From positions 1-5,232 of the forward strand of contig JASLAV010000325.1 in assembly GCA_030146905.1 (NCBI GenBank): 5,232 nt of DNA, read 5' to 3'. Every line of letters starts with the position of its first letter. The stretch's first letter is position 1. The notes under the pieces are model-generated. The model was not told the origin of the DNA. It ran no database searches and saw only the letters and a list, made by a program, of their open reading frames with translations. A program made the position numbers and the translations under genes. Positions 1-5,232 of this stretch are shown here, piece by piece. Source of the DNA: Lentzea sp. (lineage in GTDB: Bacteria > Actinomycetota > Actinomycetes > Mycobacteriales > Pseudonocardiaceae).

Positions 1-1
1 C

Positions 2-553
2 AGGACGCTGGCCACCGGTGGCGACGACCACAGCGTGCGGCTGTGGCGCGACGGAGCCGAGCTCATGTCGTTGGCCGGCACCAGGATCGACGTGTACGAC
101 CTGGCCTTCAGCCCGGACGGGCGCACGCTCGCCGCCGGCAGCGGCAACGACAAACCGGTGCGGCTGTGGGACGTCTCCGACCCCGCCAACCCTTCCGAGC
201 ACCCCTCCCTCATCGGGCACGAGGACGTCGTCGGCAGCGTCGAGTTCAGCCCGGACGGACGCACGCTCGCGTCCGGCAGCGACGACCGCACGGTGCGCCT
301 GTGGGACGTCCGCGATCCCCGGCACGTCACCGAGATCGCCACGCTGTCCGGAGCCGCCATCGCCGTCGCCGACATCACGTTCAGCCCGGACGGCCGGACC
401 CTGGCGTGGACCATGTTCGACCCGACCATGCGCCTGCTGAACACGGATCTCGGCGCCGCCGTCGCCCAGGCGTGCGGCTCGGCGGGACCGCGTCTCACCG
501 AGGACCAGTGGCGCCGGCACGTCCCGGACGTCCCGTACAGCCCTCCCTGCTGA
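2..553 (+). CDS. WD40-repeat beta-propeller protein, C-terminal part (5' end outside window)
   Basis: The reading frame is already open at the window edge and runs 183 residues to a TGA, so this is only the C-terminal part of a larger protein. What is visible is the end of one WD40 blade (DDHSVRLW, residues 9-15), then two clear blades with FSPDGRTLA at residues 36-44 and 82-90, closing on VRLWDV, then a degenerate last blade (FSPDGRTLA at 127-135, closing on MRLLNTD with the usual Trp lost). WD40 propellers act as protein-binding platforms. The tail (Cys158, then LTEDQW at 165-170 and a final PYSPPC) is a signature I know from the ends of actinomycete WD40 proteins that carry N-terminal nSTAND NTPase, HTH or kinase modules, so such a multidomain signalling or regulatory protein is likely. 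Which N-terminal module it has cannot be seen. The internal ATG at 35 is not a plausible start, because the blade homology runs through it. Confidence 0.9.
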   Translation, partial: RTLATGGDDHSVRLWRDGAELMSLAGTRIDVYDLAFSPDGRTLAAGSGNDKPVRLWDVSDPANPSEHPSLIGHEDVVGSVEFSPDGRTLASGSDDRTVRLWDVRDPRHVTEIATLSGAAIAVADITFSPDGRTLAWTMFDPTMRLLNTDLGAAVAQACGSAGPRLTEDQWRRHVPDVPYSPPC

Positions 554-570
554 CGGGTGCGCCGGGCGAT

Positions 571-586
571 TGGCGGATGACCGCCA
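571..586 (+). terminator. Hairpin 17 bases after the WD40 stop, possible terminator
   Basis: TGGCGG (571-576), loop ATGA, CCGCCA (581-586) form a perfect 6-bp GC-rich stem. A competing pairing of TTGGCGG (570-576) with CCGCCAA (590-596) is also possible. No U-tract follows, as is common for putative actinomycete terminators. The position just past the WD40 stop supports a 3'-end role, but this is inferred from structure alone. Confidence 0.45.
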
Positions 587-725
587 CCACCGCCAACGAG
601 CGCCACCTCAATTCAATGCCGGATCCCATGTTCCACTACAACCACTGCCGGCCCGACCAGACGCGGCAACTCCCGCCACCTCGACAGACCGCCCAGGCCG
701 ATCACACAGCTGAACGCGTTACCCT

Positions 726-756
726 GCTGAGACGATCTCGGTGAGATCACCTCAGC
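726..756. promoter_or_regulatory. Long imperfect palindrome upstream of azlC
   Basis: Outer arms GCTGAG (726-731) and CTCAGC (751-756) and inner arms GATCTC (734-739) and GAGATC (743-748) are each perfect inverted repeats around the 3-base centre GGT. Only A732/C750 and C733/A749 fail to pair, giving 12 paired positions over 31 bases. It lies about 70 bases upstream of the proposed azlC -35 box and 172 bases after the WD40 stop, and no T-run follows on either strand. It could be a dimeric regulator operator for azlCD or a bidirectional terminator. I cannot assign a regulator family. Confidence 0.5.
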
Positions 757-826
757 GACTGTCAAAACATTTCCGCCGTCGCTTCACGGGGTCCACAGGC
801 ACCTTTCGGCCATCACGGTGATTGCC

Positions 827-856
827 TTGCCAGCACTGTTCGATCGCCTTTACCTT
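827..856 (+). promoter_or_regulatory. Probable azlC promoter, apparently giving a leaderless transcript
   Basis: TTGCCA (827-832, four of six matches to TTGACA with the TTG intact) is followed after 18 bases by TACCTT (851-856), which fits the actinobacterial -10 pattern TANNNT. Transcription would start 6-8 bases after the -10, at or beside the GTG at 862. No Shine-Dalgarno sequence precedes that GTG, which agrees with leaderless translation. Confidence 0.55.
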
Positions 857-861
857 GGCAC

Positions 862-1569
862 GTGCAGATAGCCAGGGGGATGATTGATCCGGCTCTGATC
901 CGTTCCGTGGCGCCCATCGCGGCGGCCACGGCGTTGGTCGGGGCCTCATTCGGGGCAATTGCGGTGTCGACCGGATTCGATCCGTGGTTGGCGATTCTCA
1001 TGTCGTTGACGGTCTCGTCGGGCGGCTCGCAGTTCGTCGCCGTCGGCGTGGTGGCCGCCGGGGGCGCGCCGATCGCGGCGGTGGTGGCCGGATTGGTGCT
1101 CAACGCCCGGCATCTGCCATTCGGTTTGGTGGTCGGGCCGTGGCTGGGCAAACGCTGGTCGGCGCGGCTGCTGGGGTCGCAGATCATATTCGACGAATCG
1201 GTCGCGTTCGCGCTCGCCCACCGGGACAAGGGAAATGCACGGGCCGCGTTCTGGACCGCCGGTGTGATCCTGTACTCGTGCTGGAACATCGGCACCGTGG
1301 TCGGAGTCGTCGCCGGGGAATGGATCGGCGATCCGAACAGCTTCGGGGTGGACGCGGCGTTCCCGGCGGGCATTCTCGCGCTGTTGTTGCCGACGCTGCG
1401 CGACTGGCAGTCCCGTGCCGTCGCCGCGTCGGCCGCGGTGCTCGCCCTGGTGGCCACTCCGCTGCTGCCGCCGGGTGGGCCGGTGCTGGTGGCGCTGGGT
1501 GGGCTCGCCGCTGCCGCGCTGCCGACGCCGGGGCGGAAGAAGACCGATGACGAGAAGGTGGAGTCGTGA
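862..1569 (+). CDS. azlC: AzlC family branched-chain amino acid exporter, large subunit
   Basis: This 235-residue membrane protein has the normal AzlC length and pattern. It shows an N-terminal membrane segment VAPIAAATALVGASFGAIA (16-34), the loop MSLTVSSGGSQFVAVG (47-62), LVLNARHLPFG (79-88), the conserved DESVAFA (111-117), FWTAG (130-134) and the GDPNSFGVDAAFPAG stretch (156-170) that typify the family. AzlC and AzlD together form the inner-membrane LIV-E exporter, which expels leucine, isoleucine, valine and toxic analogues such as 4-azaleucine. The charged tail after about residue 223 is probably cytoplasmic. GTG 862 was chosen because a TANNNT -10 box lies 5 bases upstream, fitting leaderless expression. 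ATG 880 is the alternative (229 residues); an AGGGGG touches it directly, too close for normal spacing. The stop overlaps the azlD start by 4 bases. Exact substrates in this organism are inferred from the family. Confidence 0.93.
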   Translation: MQIARGMIDPALIRSVAPIAAATALVGASFGAIAVSTGFDPWLAILMSLTVSSGGSQFVAVGVVAAGGAPIAAVVAGLVLNARHLPFGLVVGPWLGKRWSARLLGSQIIFDESVAFALAHRDKGNARAAFWTAGVILYSCWNIGTVVGVVAGEWIGDPNSFGVDAAFPAGILALLLPTLRDWQSRAVAASAAVLALVATPLLPPGGPVLVALGGLAAAALPTPGRKKTDDEKVES

Positions 1570-1874
1570 CCCTCGCCGCGATCCTGGTGCTCTTCGCGGG
1601 CACCTACCTGTTCCGGCTCGCCGGTCCGCTGCTGCGCGACCGGGTGGAGCTGCCCGAACGGGTCGTGCGAATGTTCGGGCTCGGCGCGATCGCGCTGCTC
1701 GCCGCGTTGGTCGTGACGGCGGGCCTGACCGCGGACGGCGGGTTCGCCGGCTGGGCGCGCACCGGCGGGCTGGCGGCGGGAGCCGCGGCGGCGGTGGCCA
1801 AGCTGCCGTTCGCCGCGATCGTGCTGATCGCCGCGGGCACCGCCGCCGGCCTGCGCCTGTTGGGCGTGCGGTGA
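1566..1874 (+). CDS. azlD: AzlD family branched-chain amino acid exporter, small subunit
   Basis: This 102-residue hydrophobic protein has about three to four membrane segments (roughly residues 2-23, 36-53, 66-80, 82-99). Its TYLFRLAGPLL stretch (13-23) is the N-terminal AzlD signature and its length is normal for the family. It is the obligate partner of AzlC in the LIV-E type exporter. The GTG start overlaps the azlC stop in a GTGA arrangement, so translation is probably coupled. A purine-rich AAGGTGGAG at 1555-1563 inside the end of azlC can serve as ribosome binding site, with AAGG 7 bases from the start. The gene ends 6 bases before the stop codon of the convergent ligase remnant, and no terminator hairpin is evident, so transcripts may run on into that remnant as antisense. 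No Lrp- or LysR-type regulator gene lies beside the pair in this window. Confidence 0.93.
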   Translation: MTLAAILVLFAGTYLFRLAGPLLRDRVELPERVVRMFGLGAIALLAALVVTAGLTADGGFAGWARTGGLAAGAAAAVAKLPFAAIVLIAAGTAAGLRLLGVR

Positions 1875-2175
1875 CCCGCGTCAACTATCAGCGGAAGCAG
1901 TCACCCGAGCCCGCAGGCTGACTTTGTCGATCTTGCCAACGCCCTTCATCGGCAGCGCGTCGAGCACCACCAGCTCCTCCGGCAGCTTGTACCGGGCCAG
2001 GCCGAGGCGGTCCAGGTAGGCCCGCACCTCACGCAGGTCGACGGTGCGGCCGTCGGCGGGCACGGCGACCAGGCAGACGATCTCGCCGAGCACGGGGTGC
2101 GGCTTGGCCACCGCCGCGCACGTCCGCAGGTCGGGGTGTTCGACCAGGGCGGCTTCCAGTTCCTCCGCGGAGATC

Positions 2176-2182
2176 TTTCGCC
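2176..2182 (-). other. 1-base deletion frameshift in the ligase remnant
   Basis: On the minus strand INRGGE is read in one frame and KISAEELE in the next, joined at GGCGAAAGATC. Restoring one base (GGCGARAAGATC) would rebuild the family sequence INRGGEKISAEE without a gap. The lesion therefore lies in a short A-run next to a conserved motif. It could be a true mutation or an assembly error, but the gene is broken in other places as well. Confidence 0.75.
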
Positions 2183-2240
2183 GCCTCGGTTGATCACGTC
2201 CGGGGTCCGGCCCTCCACCACGGTGTTGCCGGAGGGGTGC

Positions 2241-2275
<35 letters not shown>

Positions 2276-2294
2276 CGAGGTGAAGGCGTGCTCG

Positions 2295-2312
2295 TCGGCG
2301 CCGGGATCGCGT
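2295..2312 (-). other. Internal deletion junction in the ligase remnant
   Basis: On the minus strand [11 protein letters not shown] (family position just before the ATP loop) is followed at once, in a different frame, by [17 protein letters not shown] (family position just before motif A7). The join falls in the GC-rich bases at about 2295-2312. The exact breakpoint cannot be fixed without an intact relative. Confidence 0.6.
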
Positions 2313-2500
2313 CCTCGGGCAACGGGGCCGGGCCGCACAGCCGCCGCAGGTCGACCTCGTCCGCGCCGAGGGTGCCGTCGTCGCCCGCGACCAGCAGGGT
2401 GCGCGAGCTCGGCGACCGCTCGCGCAGGGCCCTCGCCATGGCGAGGTGGTCGAAACGGCGGATCCGGGCAGGCACCGCCATCGCGATGGCCTCCACCGTC

Positions 2501-3278
2501 GGACGCCACGGCCTGCCACCCGCCCACGCCTGTGCCCGGCAAGGCACCTCGTACGCCGACCTGAGCGGCGAGGTCCCGTTCGTCCGGCGCAGCATCGCCG
2601 AACTGCACGACATCGCCGTCGCGACAGGCGCCCGCATCGTCCACGCGTGCGGCTTCGAAGCGATCCCCTCTGACATCGGGATCTTCCTGCTGGCCGACCG
2701 GGCACGCGCCGACGGCGAGGGCGGCCTGACCGACACCGTCGTCATCCTCGAATCCTTCAAAGGTGGCATGAACGCGGGAAACCTGGACTCCGCCCAGGCA
2801 CTCGCCGCCGCACTCGAGGCCGATCCCGCGCTACGTGACGCGATCGCAGACCCGTGGGCGCTCGCCGCGACCCCGGGCAAACCGTCCGCATGGGACGAAG
2901 ATCCCCCATGCCGTCTCCAAAGACCGCCTGACCGGTCGCCGGCTCGCCCCCGCACTGGGCAGTCCCTTCAACAGCAGGCTGGTGCGCCGCAGCGACTCGC
3001 TCACCCCAGGTGGGTACGGCGAGCAGTTCCGCTACCGCGAAGGCATGGGCGTCGGCACGTCGCCGATCGCGTACCCCAAGGCCGTCGTGGTCGAACTCGG
3101 GCTGTCGCTGATGAAGTTCCTCCTCACCTCGCGCTCCGCCCGACGCGTCATGACCCGGCTCCTGCCGCCCGGCTCCGGCCCGTCGGACGAACTTCAACGC
3201 AACGGCCGCTTCCGGGTCGCCGTCCAGGGATTCGAGATCTCGGTGGACCGGGAACGATCGGACGCCGACAATCTGTGA
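2501..3278 (+). pseudogene. Saccharopine dehydrogenase-like / trans-acting enoyl reductase remnant
   Basis: The first surviving piece (about 2501-2907) reads [48 protein letters not shown] and [15 protein letters not shown], the middle of the saccharopine-dehydrogenase-like family that includes mycobacterial trans-acting enoyl reductases (Rv2449c type). The reading then moves to another frame, which continues HAVSKDRLTGR, NSRLVRRSDSL, GEQFRYREGMG and LLPPGSGPSDELQRNGRFRV and stops at TGA 3276-3278. The N-terminal Rossmann segment that binds NADPH (about 85-90 residues) is missing, a 1-base insertion breaks the frame at 2903-2907, and the C-terminal GDPGY-containing part is absent. With no cofactor-binding end it should be non-functional. 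A single 401-residue frame (2237-3442) spans the area on this strand, but its ends are antisense ligase sequence and out-of-frame sequence. Family assignment is good; the original substrate is unknown. Confidence 0.78.
2903..2907 (+). other. Homopolymer frameshift (five C) in the reductase remnant
   Basis: Frame one reads SAWDEDP into this C-run and then becomes non-homologous. Removing one C gives SAWDEDPHAVSKDRLTGR, which continues the family sequence. A 1-base insertion in the homopolymer is the simplest explanation. It may be a real mutation or a sequencing slip. Confidence 0.7.
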
Positions 3279-3338
3279 GGCGCTTTGCCAATGGTGCCGG
3301 TTCTCCACGCTCCCCCGGCACGCGGCAGTTCTACCAAA

Positions 3339-3351
3339 GCCGAAGAACGGC
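3339..3351 (-). terminator. Weak hairpin downstream of the DMT transporter gene
   Basis: Read on the minus strand, GCCG, loop TTCTT, CGGC is followed by TTT about 30 bases after the transporter stop. The stem has only 4 bp and the T-run is short, so this is a tentative terminator. Confidence 0.25.
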
Positions 3352-3381
3352 CGCAGCAGCCGGTTCAAGAACGCCGACGCC

Positions 3382-4242
3382 TCACGCCCGCGTGACTGCC
3401 GGCGCCGCCGTGACCTTTTTCTGCCGTGTGTCGGCCGAGTAATGGGCGACCGCTATCGCTCCGGCGATCGCCAGGGCAAAACCTATGGTCGCGGCGGCCA
3501 CATAACCATCGCGGACGTGATCGCCGAGGTAGACCAGTCCGACGAATGACGACAGCGCCGTGTTGGTGGTGAACATGATCGCGGTGACACCGGTCGGACC
3601 GCCCTTCTGCAGCGCCATCGCGAACAGCACCGCCGCGGTGAGTCCGTTCAGGACGATGGACCAGGCCGCCGGTTCCAGGACGAGTCGCCACGCGGCGTCC
3701 GGGAGATGGAGTGTCCGTGCCGAGATGCCGACGACGCCGTACGCGACACCGGAGCCGAACGCCAGCGCCACCGTCGCCCAGACGAGCTTGTGGCGTCGGG
3801 CGTAGATGGCGATCGCCGCCACCGGAATCGCGGCGGCCACGAGGAGCCACCGCCATTGCGGTGGCAGGGGCTGCGCGGGGCCCGGCTCCGCGGACACGCC
3901 CAGCAGGACCAGGCCGGTCGCGCCGACACCCAGCGCGCCCCATCCAGGTGCACGCAGGTGGGAGCCCATGAGAGCGCTGATCATGGCGGTCACGCCGACG
4001 CTGAACGCGAGCATCGACTGGACGAGGAACAGCGGCAGCCGGTGCAGCGCCGCAGAGGCACAGGCGAATCCCAGCAGGTTCACACCGAGACCGAGGAAGT
4101 ACAGCCACTGACGCCGGAGAGCGATGAGATCGAGAGACCTTCCGCCGTACGCACCCGCACGCCGGACACCCATGGACTCCAAGATCGAACCACTGCCTGA
4201 CGCCAGGGTCGCCAGCACGGCGAGGAGGTAACCCAGAGCCAT
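3382..4242 (-). CDS. DMT superfamily (EamA-like) multi-pass membrane transporter
   Basis: This 286-residue protein is almost wholly hydrophobic, with about nine predicted membrane segments (roughly residues 3-24, 46-65, 70-92, 98-118, 130-147, 152-172, 192-211, 217-240, 247-267) and a short basic tail. The size, the two-half layout and stretches such as ALHRLPLFLVQSMLAFSVGVTA (65-86) and GGPTGVTAIMFTTNTALSSFVGLVYLGD (214-241) fit drug/metabolite-transporter proteins of actinomycetes. NIPA-type magnesium transporters are distant relatives, so the substrate is unknown. The start is ATG 4242: an in-frame TGA lies four codons upstream and no earlier start exists. Spacing to an upstream GGACGG is too short for normal ribosome binding, and another ATG lies 8 bases upstream out of frame (4250-4248). 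A weak TTGAAA/CACAAT pair suggests a very short leader. It shares its strand with the MFS gene but lies 314 bases from it, so it is probably transcribed separately. Confidence 0.85.
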   Translation of the reverse strand: MALGYLLAVLATLASGSGSILESMGVRRAGAYGGRSLDLIALRRQWLYFLGLGVNLLGFACASAALHRLPLFLVQSMLAFSVGVTAMISALMGSHLRAPGWGALGVGATGLVLLGVSAEPGPAQPLPPQWRWLLVAAAIPVAAIAIYARRHKLVWATVALAFGSGVAYGVVGISARTLHLPDAAWRLVLEPAAWSIVLNGLTAAVLFAMALQKGGPTGVTAIMFTTNTALSSFVGLVYLGDHVRDGYVAAATIGFALAIAGAIAVAHYSADTRQKKVTAAPAVTRA

Positions 4243-4248
4243 CCGTCC

Positions 4249-4280
4249 ATTGTGTCAGCCGGTGGTCGTGGGGCTTTCAA
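4249..4280 (-). promoter_or_regulatory. Weak promoter candidate for the DMT transporter
   Basis: On the minus strand TTGAAA (4280-4275) and CACAAT (4254-4249) resemble -35 and -10 boxes but are 20 bases apart, longer than ideal. The start of transcription would fall at or just before ATG 4242, giving almost no leader. The call is tentative. Confidence 0.25.
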
Positions 4281-4334
4281 CGTCCCCCATGAGGACGGCT
4301 GATCCAGCACCTCACCGTGACAGCGCTCTCCTGC

Positions 4335-4364
4335 CTCCAGGGCGCTCACCTGCGCGGCCTGGAG
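4335..4364. repeat. Strong intergenic hairpin, 11-bp stem
   Basis: CTCCAGG (4335-4341) pairs with CCTGGAG (4358-4364) and GCGC (4342-4345) pairs with GCGC (4352-4355), around a 6-base loop and with two unpaired G at 4356-4357. It lies 192 bases after the MFS stop and 92 bases before the DMT start. No T-run follows on either strand. It could be a terminator for the MFS transcript or a structure or operator ahead of the DMT gene. Confidence 0.5.
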
Positions 4365-4450
4365 ACCGGGAACTCGCAACTGAAATTGGCACCGAAAAGT
4401 CCAATCGCGCAGACTGGCCCTTCCCGCTGGTTTCGAGCTGTTCAATAGCG

Positions 4451-4480
4451 CGTGAATCTAGTGAGGAATTCAAATTCACG
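4451..4480. promoter_or_regulatory. 7-bp inverted repeat in an AT-rich patch
   Basis: CGTGAAT (4451-4457) and ATTCACG (4474-4480) are perfect inverted copies 16 bases apart, and TTTT follows on the plus strand. The centre holds GAATTC. It could be a transcription factor site or, read on the plus strand, a weak terminator. No regulator gene is nearby in the window. Confidence 0.35.
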
Positions 4481-4556
4481 TTTTCAGCGTCAGTGGCGCG
4501 GAGTTCTGGCAACCCGCAGGAAACGGCAGGACAGTGACACGCGGCGCACCACGACC

Positions 4557-5232
4557 CTATGGCCGGGCCTTTCCGGCGGTGTCCTGATCAGGCCGGCCCT
4601 TGGCACGGGTGGTGCGCCGCAACGGCCGTTCCTGAAGCAGGAACGCGAGCACACACCCGATCACCGCGGCACCGAGTGCGGTCAGCAGCACCACGTGCAG
4701 AGCCTGAGCGAAGTGGGTGAGCAGTTCCGTGCGTGCGGACTCGGGCAGCGCGTCCAGTTCGGTGCGGTTGAGCGTGGCGCCGTGGTGGCCGAGGTCGCGC
4801 ATCGTGCCACTCGTGGCTCCGCTCGCCAGCGAGGTCGCGAAGACCGTGCCCAGCACGGCCAGGCCCAGTGAGGCACCCATCGTGCGACTGAAGGTGGTGG
4901 TGGAGGTCGTCACGCCGAGGTCCCTGTCCTCGGCTGCGTTCTGCGCGGCCAGCATCATCACGGGGCTCGCCATGCCCAGGCCCGCTCCGCACAGGACCAG
5001 GCCCAGCACCTGGAACCAGGTCGGTGTGCTGATGTCCAGTTGGGCGAGGAGGAACACCCCGGCCAGCAGTGTGAGGGTTCCGGCGATGGAAAAGACGCGG
5101 TACCGGCCCAGTCTGGCGATCGCCCTGCCGCAGACGAAGGCGGTCACGGCCATGACGAACATCATCGGCGCCATCCGCAGTCCCGCGGCGAGCGGGGAGG
5201 CACCGTGGACCAGTTGCAGGTAGAGCGGCATG
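4557..5232 (-). CDS. MFS drug exporter, DHA2 (EmrB/QacA) family, C-terminal half
   Basis: The frame stays open to the right window edge, so only the last 224 residues or so of an expected protein of about 450-550 are present. The Met beside the edge is internal: PLYLQLVHGASPLAAGLRMAPM (2-23) is the mid-protein DHA2 motif that normally follows seven or so earlier membrane segments. Further hallmarks are CGAGLGMASPVMMLAAQNA (81-99) and EDRDLGVTTSTTTFSRTMGASLG (101-123). A soluble loop (about 138-172) and a last membrane helix (about 178-199) precede a basic, charged C-terminus. DHA2 proteins are 14-segment proton-driven exporters of drugs, dyes or secreted metabolites; the substrate cannot be told from this part. 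It ends at TAG 4559-4557. Whether a TetR- or MarR-type regulator accompanies it would be seen only beyond the edge. Confidence 0.9.
   Translation of the reverse strand, partial: MPLYLQLVHGASPLAAGLRMAPMMFVMAVTAFVCGRAIARLGRYRVFSIAGTLTLLAGVFLLAQLDISTPTWFQVLGLVLCGAGLGMASPVMMLAAQNAAEDRDLGVTTSTTTFSRTMGASLGLAVLGTVFATSLASGATSGTMRDLGHHGATLNRTELDALPESARTELLTHFAQALHVVLLTALGAAVIGCVLAFLLQERPLRRTTRAKGRPDQDTAGKARP

Larger units (their letters stand above)
554..861. other. Intergenic region between the WD40 gene and azlC
   Basis: This 308-base gap shows no convincing gene. The frames open through it are shadows of the WD40 gene or of azlC and show no recognisable domain. It holds the hairpin at 571-586, the long imperfect palindrome at 726-756, and a -35/-10 pair at 827-856 that abuts the azlC start. 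Bases 600-720 show nothing I can name. Confidence 0.7.
4243..4556. other. Intergenic region between the MFS and DMT genes
   Basis: This 314-base gap separates two minus-strand genes. No frame within it shows a recognisable domain. The minus-strand frame at 4312-4512 would need a TTG start and encodes nothing familiar. Bases 4380-4490 are clearly richer in A and T than the surroundings. The gap contains the weak DMT promoter candidate, a strong hairpin at 4335-4364 and an inverted repeat at 4451-4480. It must hold the 3' end of the MFS transcript and the promoter of the DMT gene. Confidence 0.65.

Noticed and set aside
43..744. 233-residue open frame over the WD40 gene and into the gap
   Set aside because: It is an Arg/Pro-rich shadow of the WD40 frame. 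The other frame has clear WD40 blades and the proper C-terminal tail.
946..1884. 312-residue minus-strand open frame opposite azlC and azlD
   Set aside because: It is Arg/Pro-rich, has no recognisable domain, and lies opposite two well-supported genes. It arises from high GC at third positions.
2757..3368. 203-residue minus-strand open frame
   Set aside because: It lies opposite the reductase remnant, which has clear homology on the other strand. No family pattern is seen.
3706..4200. 164-residue plus-strand open frame inside the DMT gene
   Set aside because: It is a low-complexity, highly charged shadow of an intact membrane protein gene.
4080..4445. Minus-strand frame running from the gap into the DMT gene
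   Set aside because: Its end overlaps the DMT gene in another frame and its gap part shows nothing recognisable.
4312..4512. Small minus-strand frame (66 residues) in the MFS-DMT gap
   Set aside because: It needs a TTG start, has no ribosome binding site, no familiar domain and no coding-like third-position bias in the AT-richer part.
4717..5223. 168-residue plus-strand open frame opposite the MFS gene
   Set aside because: The minus strand carries unmistakable DHA2 transporter motifs over the same bases.

Overview
The window is very GC-rich DNA with strong G/C bias at third codon positions, a WD40-repeat protein with a C-terminal tail typical of actinomycetes, GTG starts and probable leaderless expression. 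It most likely comes from the chromosome of an actinomycete. A Pseudonocardiales or Streptomyces-like organism is an inference; no rRNA or other taxonomic marker is present.

Layout, left to right. (1) Bases 2-553, plus strand: 3' end of a WD40 beta-propeller gene whose N-terminal part lies outside the window. (2) Bases 554-861: intergenic, with a hairpin soon after the WD40 stop, a long imperfect palindrome at 726-756, and a promoter that seems to place the transcript start on the first codon of the next gene. (3) Bases 862-1874, plus: an intact, translationally coupled azlC-azlD pair encoding a two-subunit branched-chain amino acid exporter. (4) Bases 1881-3278: a gene graveyard. On the minus strand lie the remains of a 2,3-dihydroxybenzoate-AMP ligase (DhbE/EntE type, siderophore aryl-acid activation). 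On the plus strand lie the remains of a saccharopine-dehydrogenase-like / trans-acting enoyl reductase gene. The two were divergent and both lost their 5' ends at one shared breakpoint near 2500. Both also carry 1-base frameshifts and further deletions. (5) Bases 3382-4242, minus: an intact drug/metabolite-transporter-like (EamA-type) membrane protein. (6) Bases 4243-4556: intergenic, with a strong hairpin (4335-4364) and an AT-richer patch with an inverted repeat (4451-4480). (7) Bases 4557-5232, minus: C-terminal half of a DHA2-family major facilitator drug exporter, cut by the window edge.

The surviving genes are mostly small-molecule exporters (AzlCD, DMT, MFS) on either side of the decayed pair. 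Apart from azlCD, nothing shows that they work together. I do not see a new multi-gene system here. The most informative signals are the shared deletion that killed two divergent genes and the control structures around azlC.
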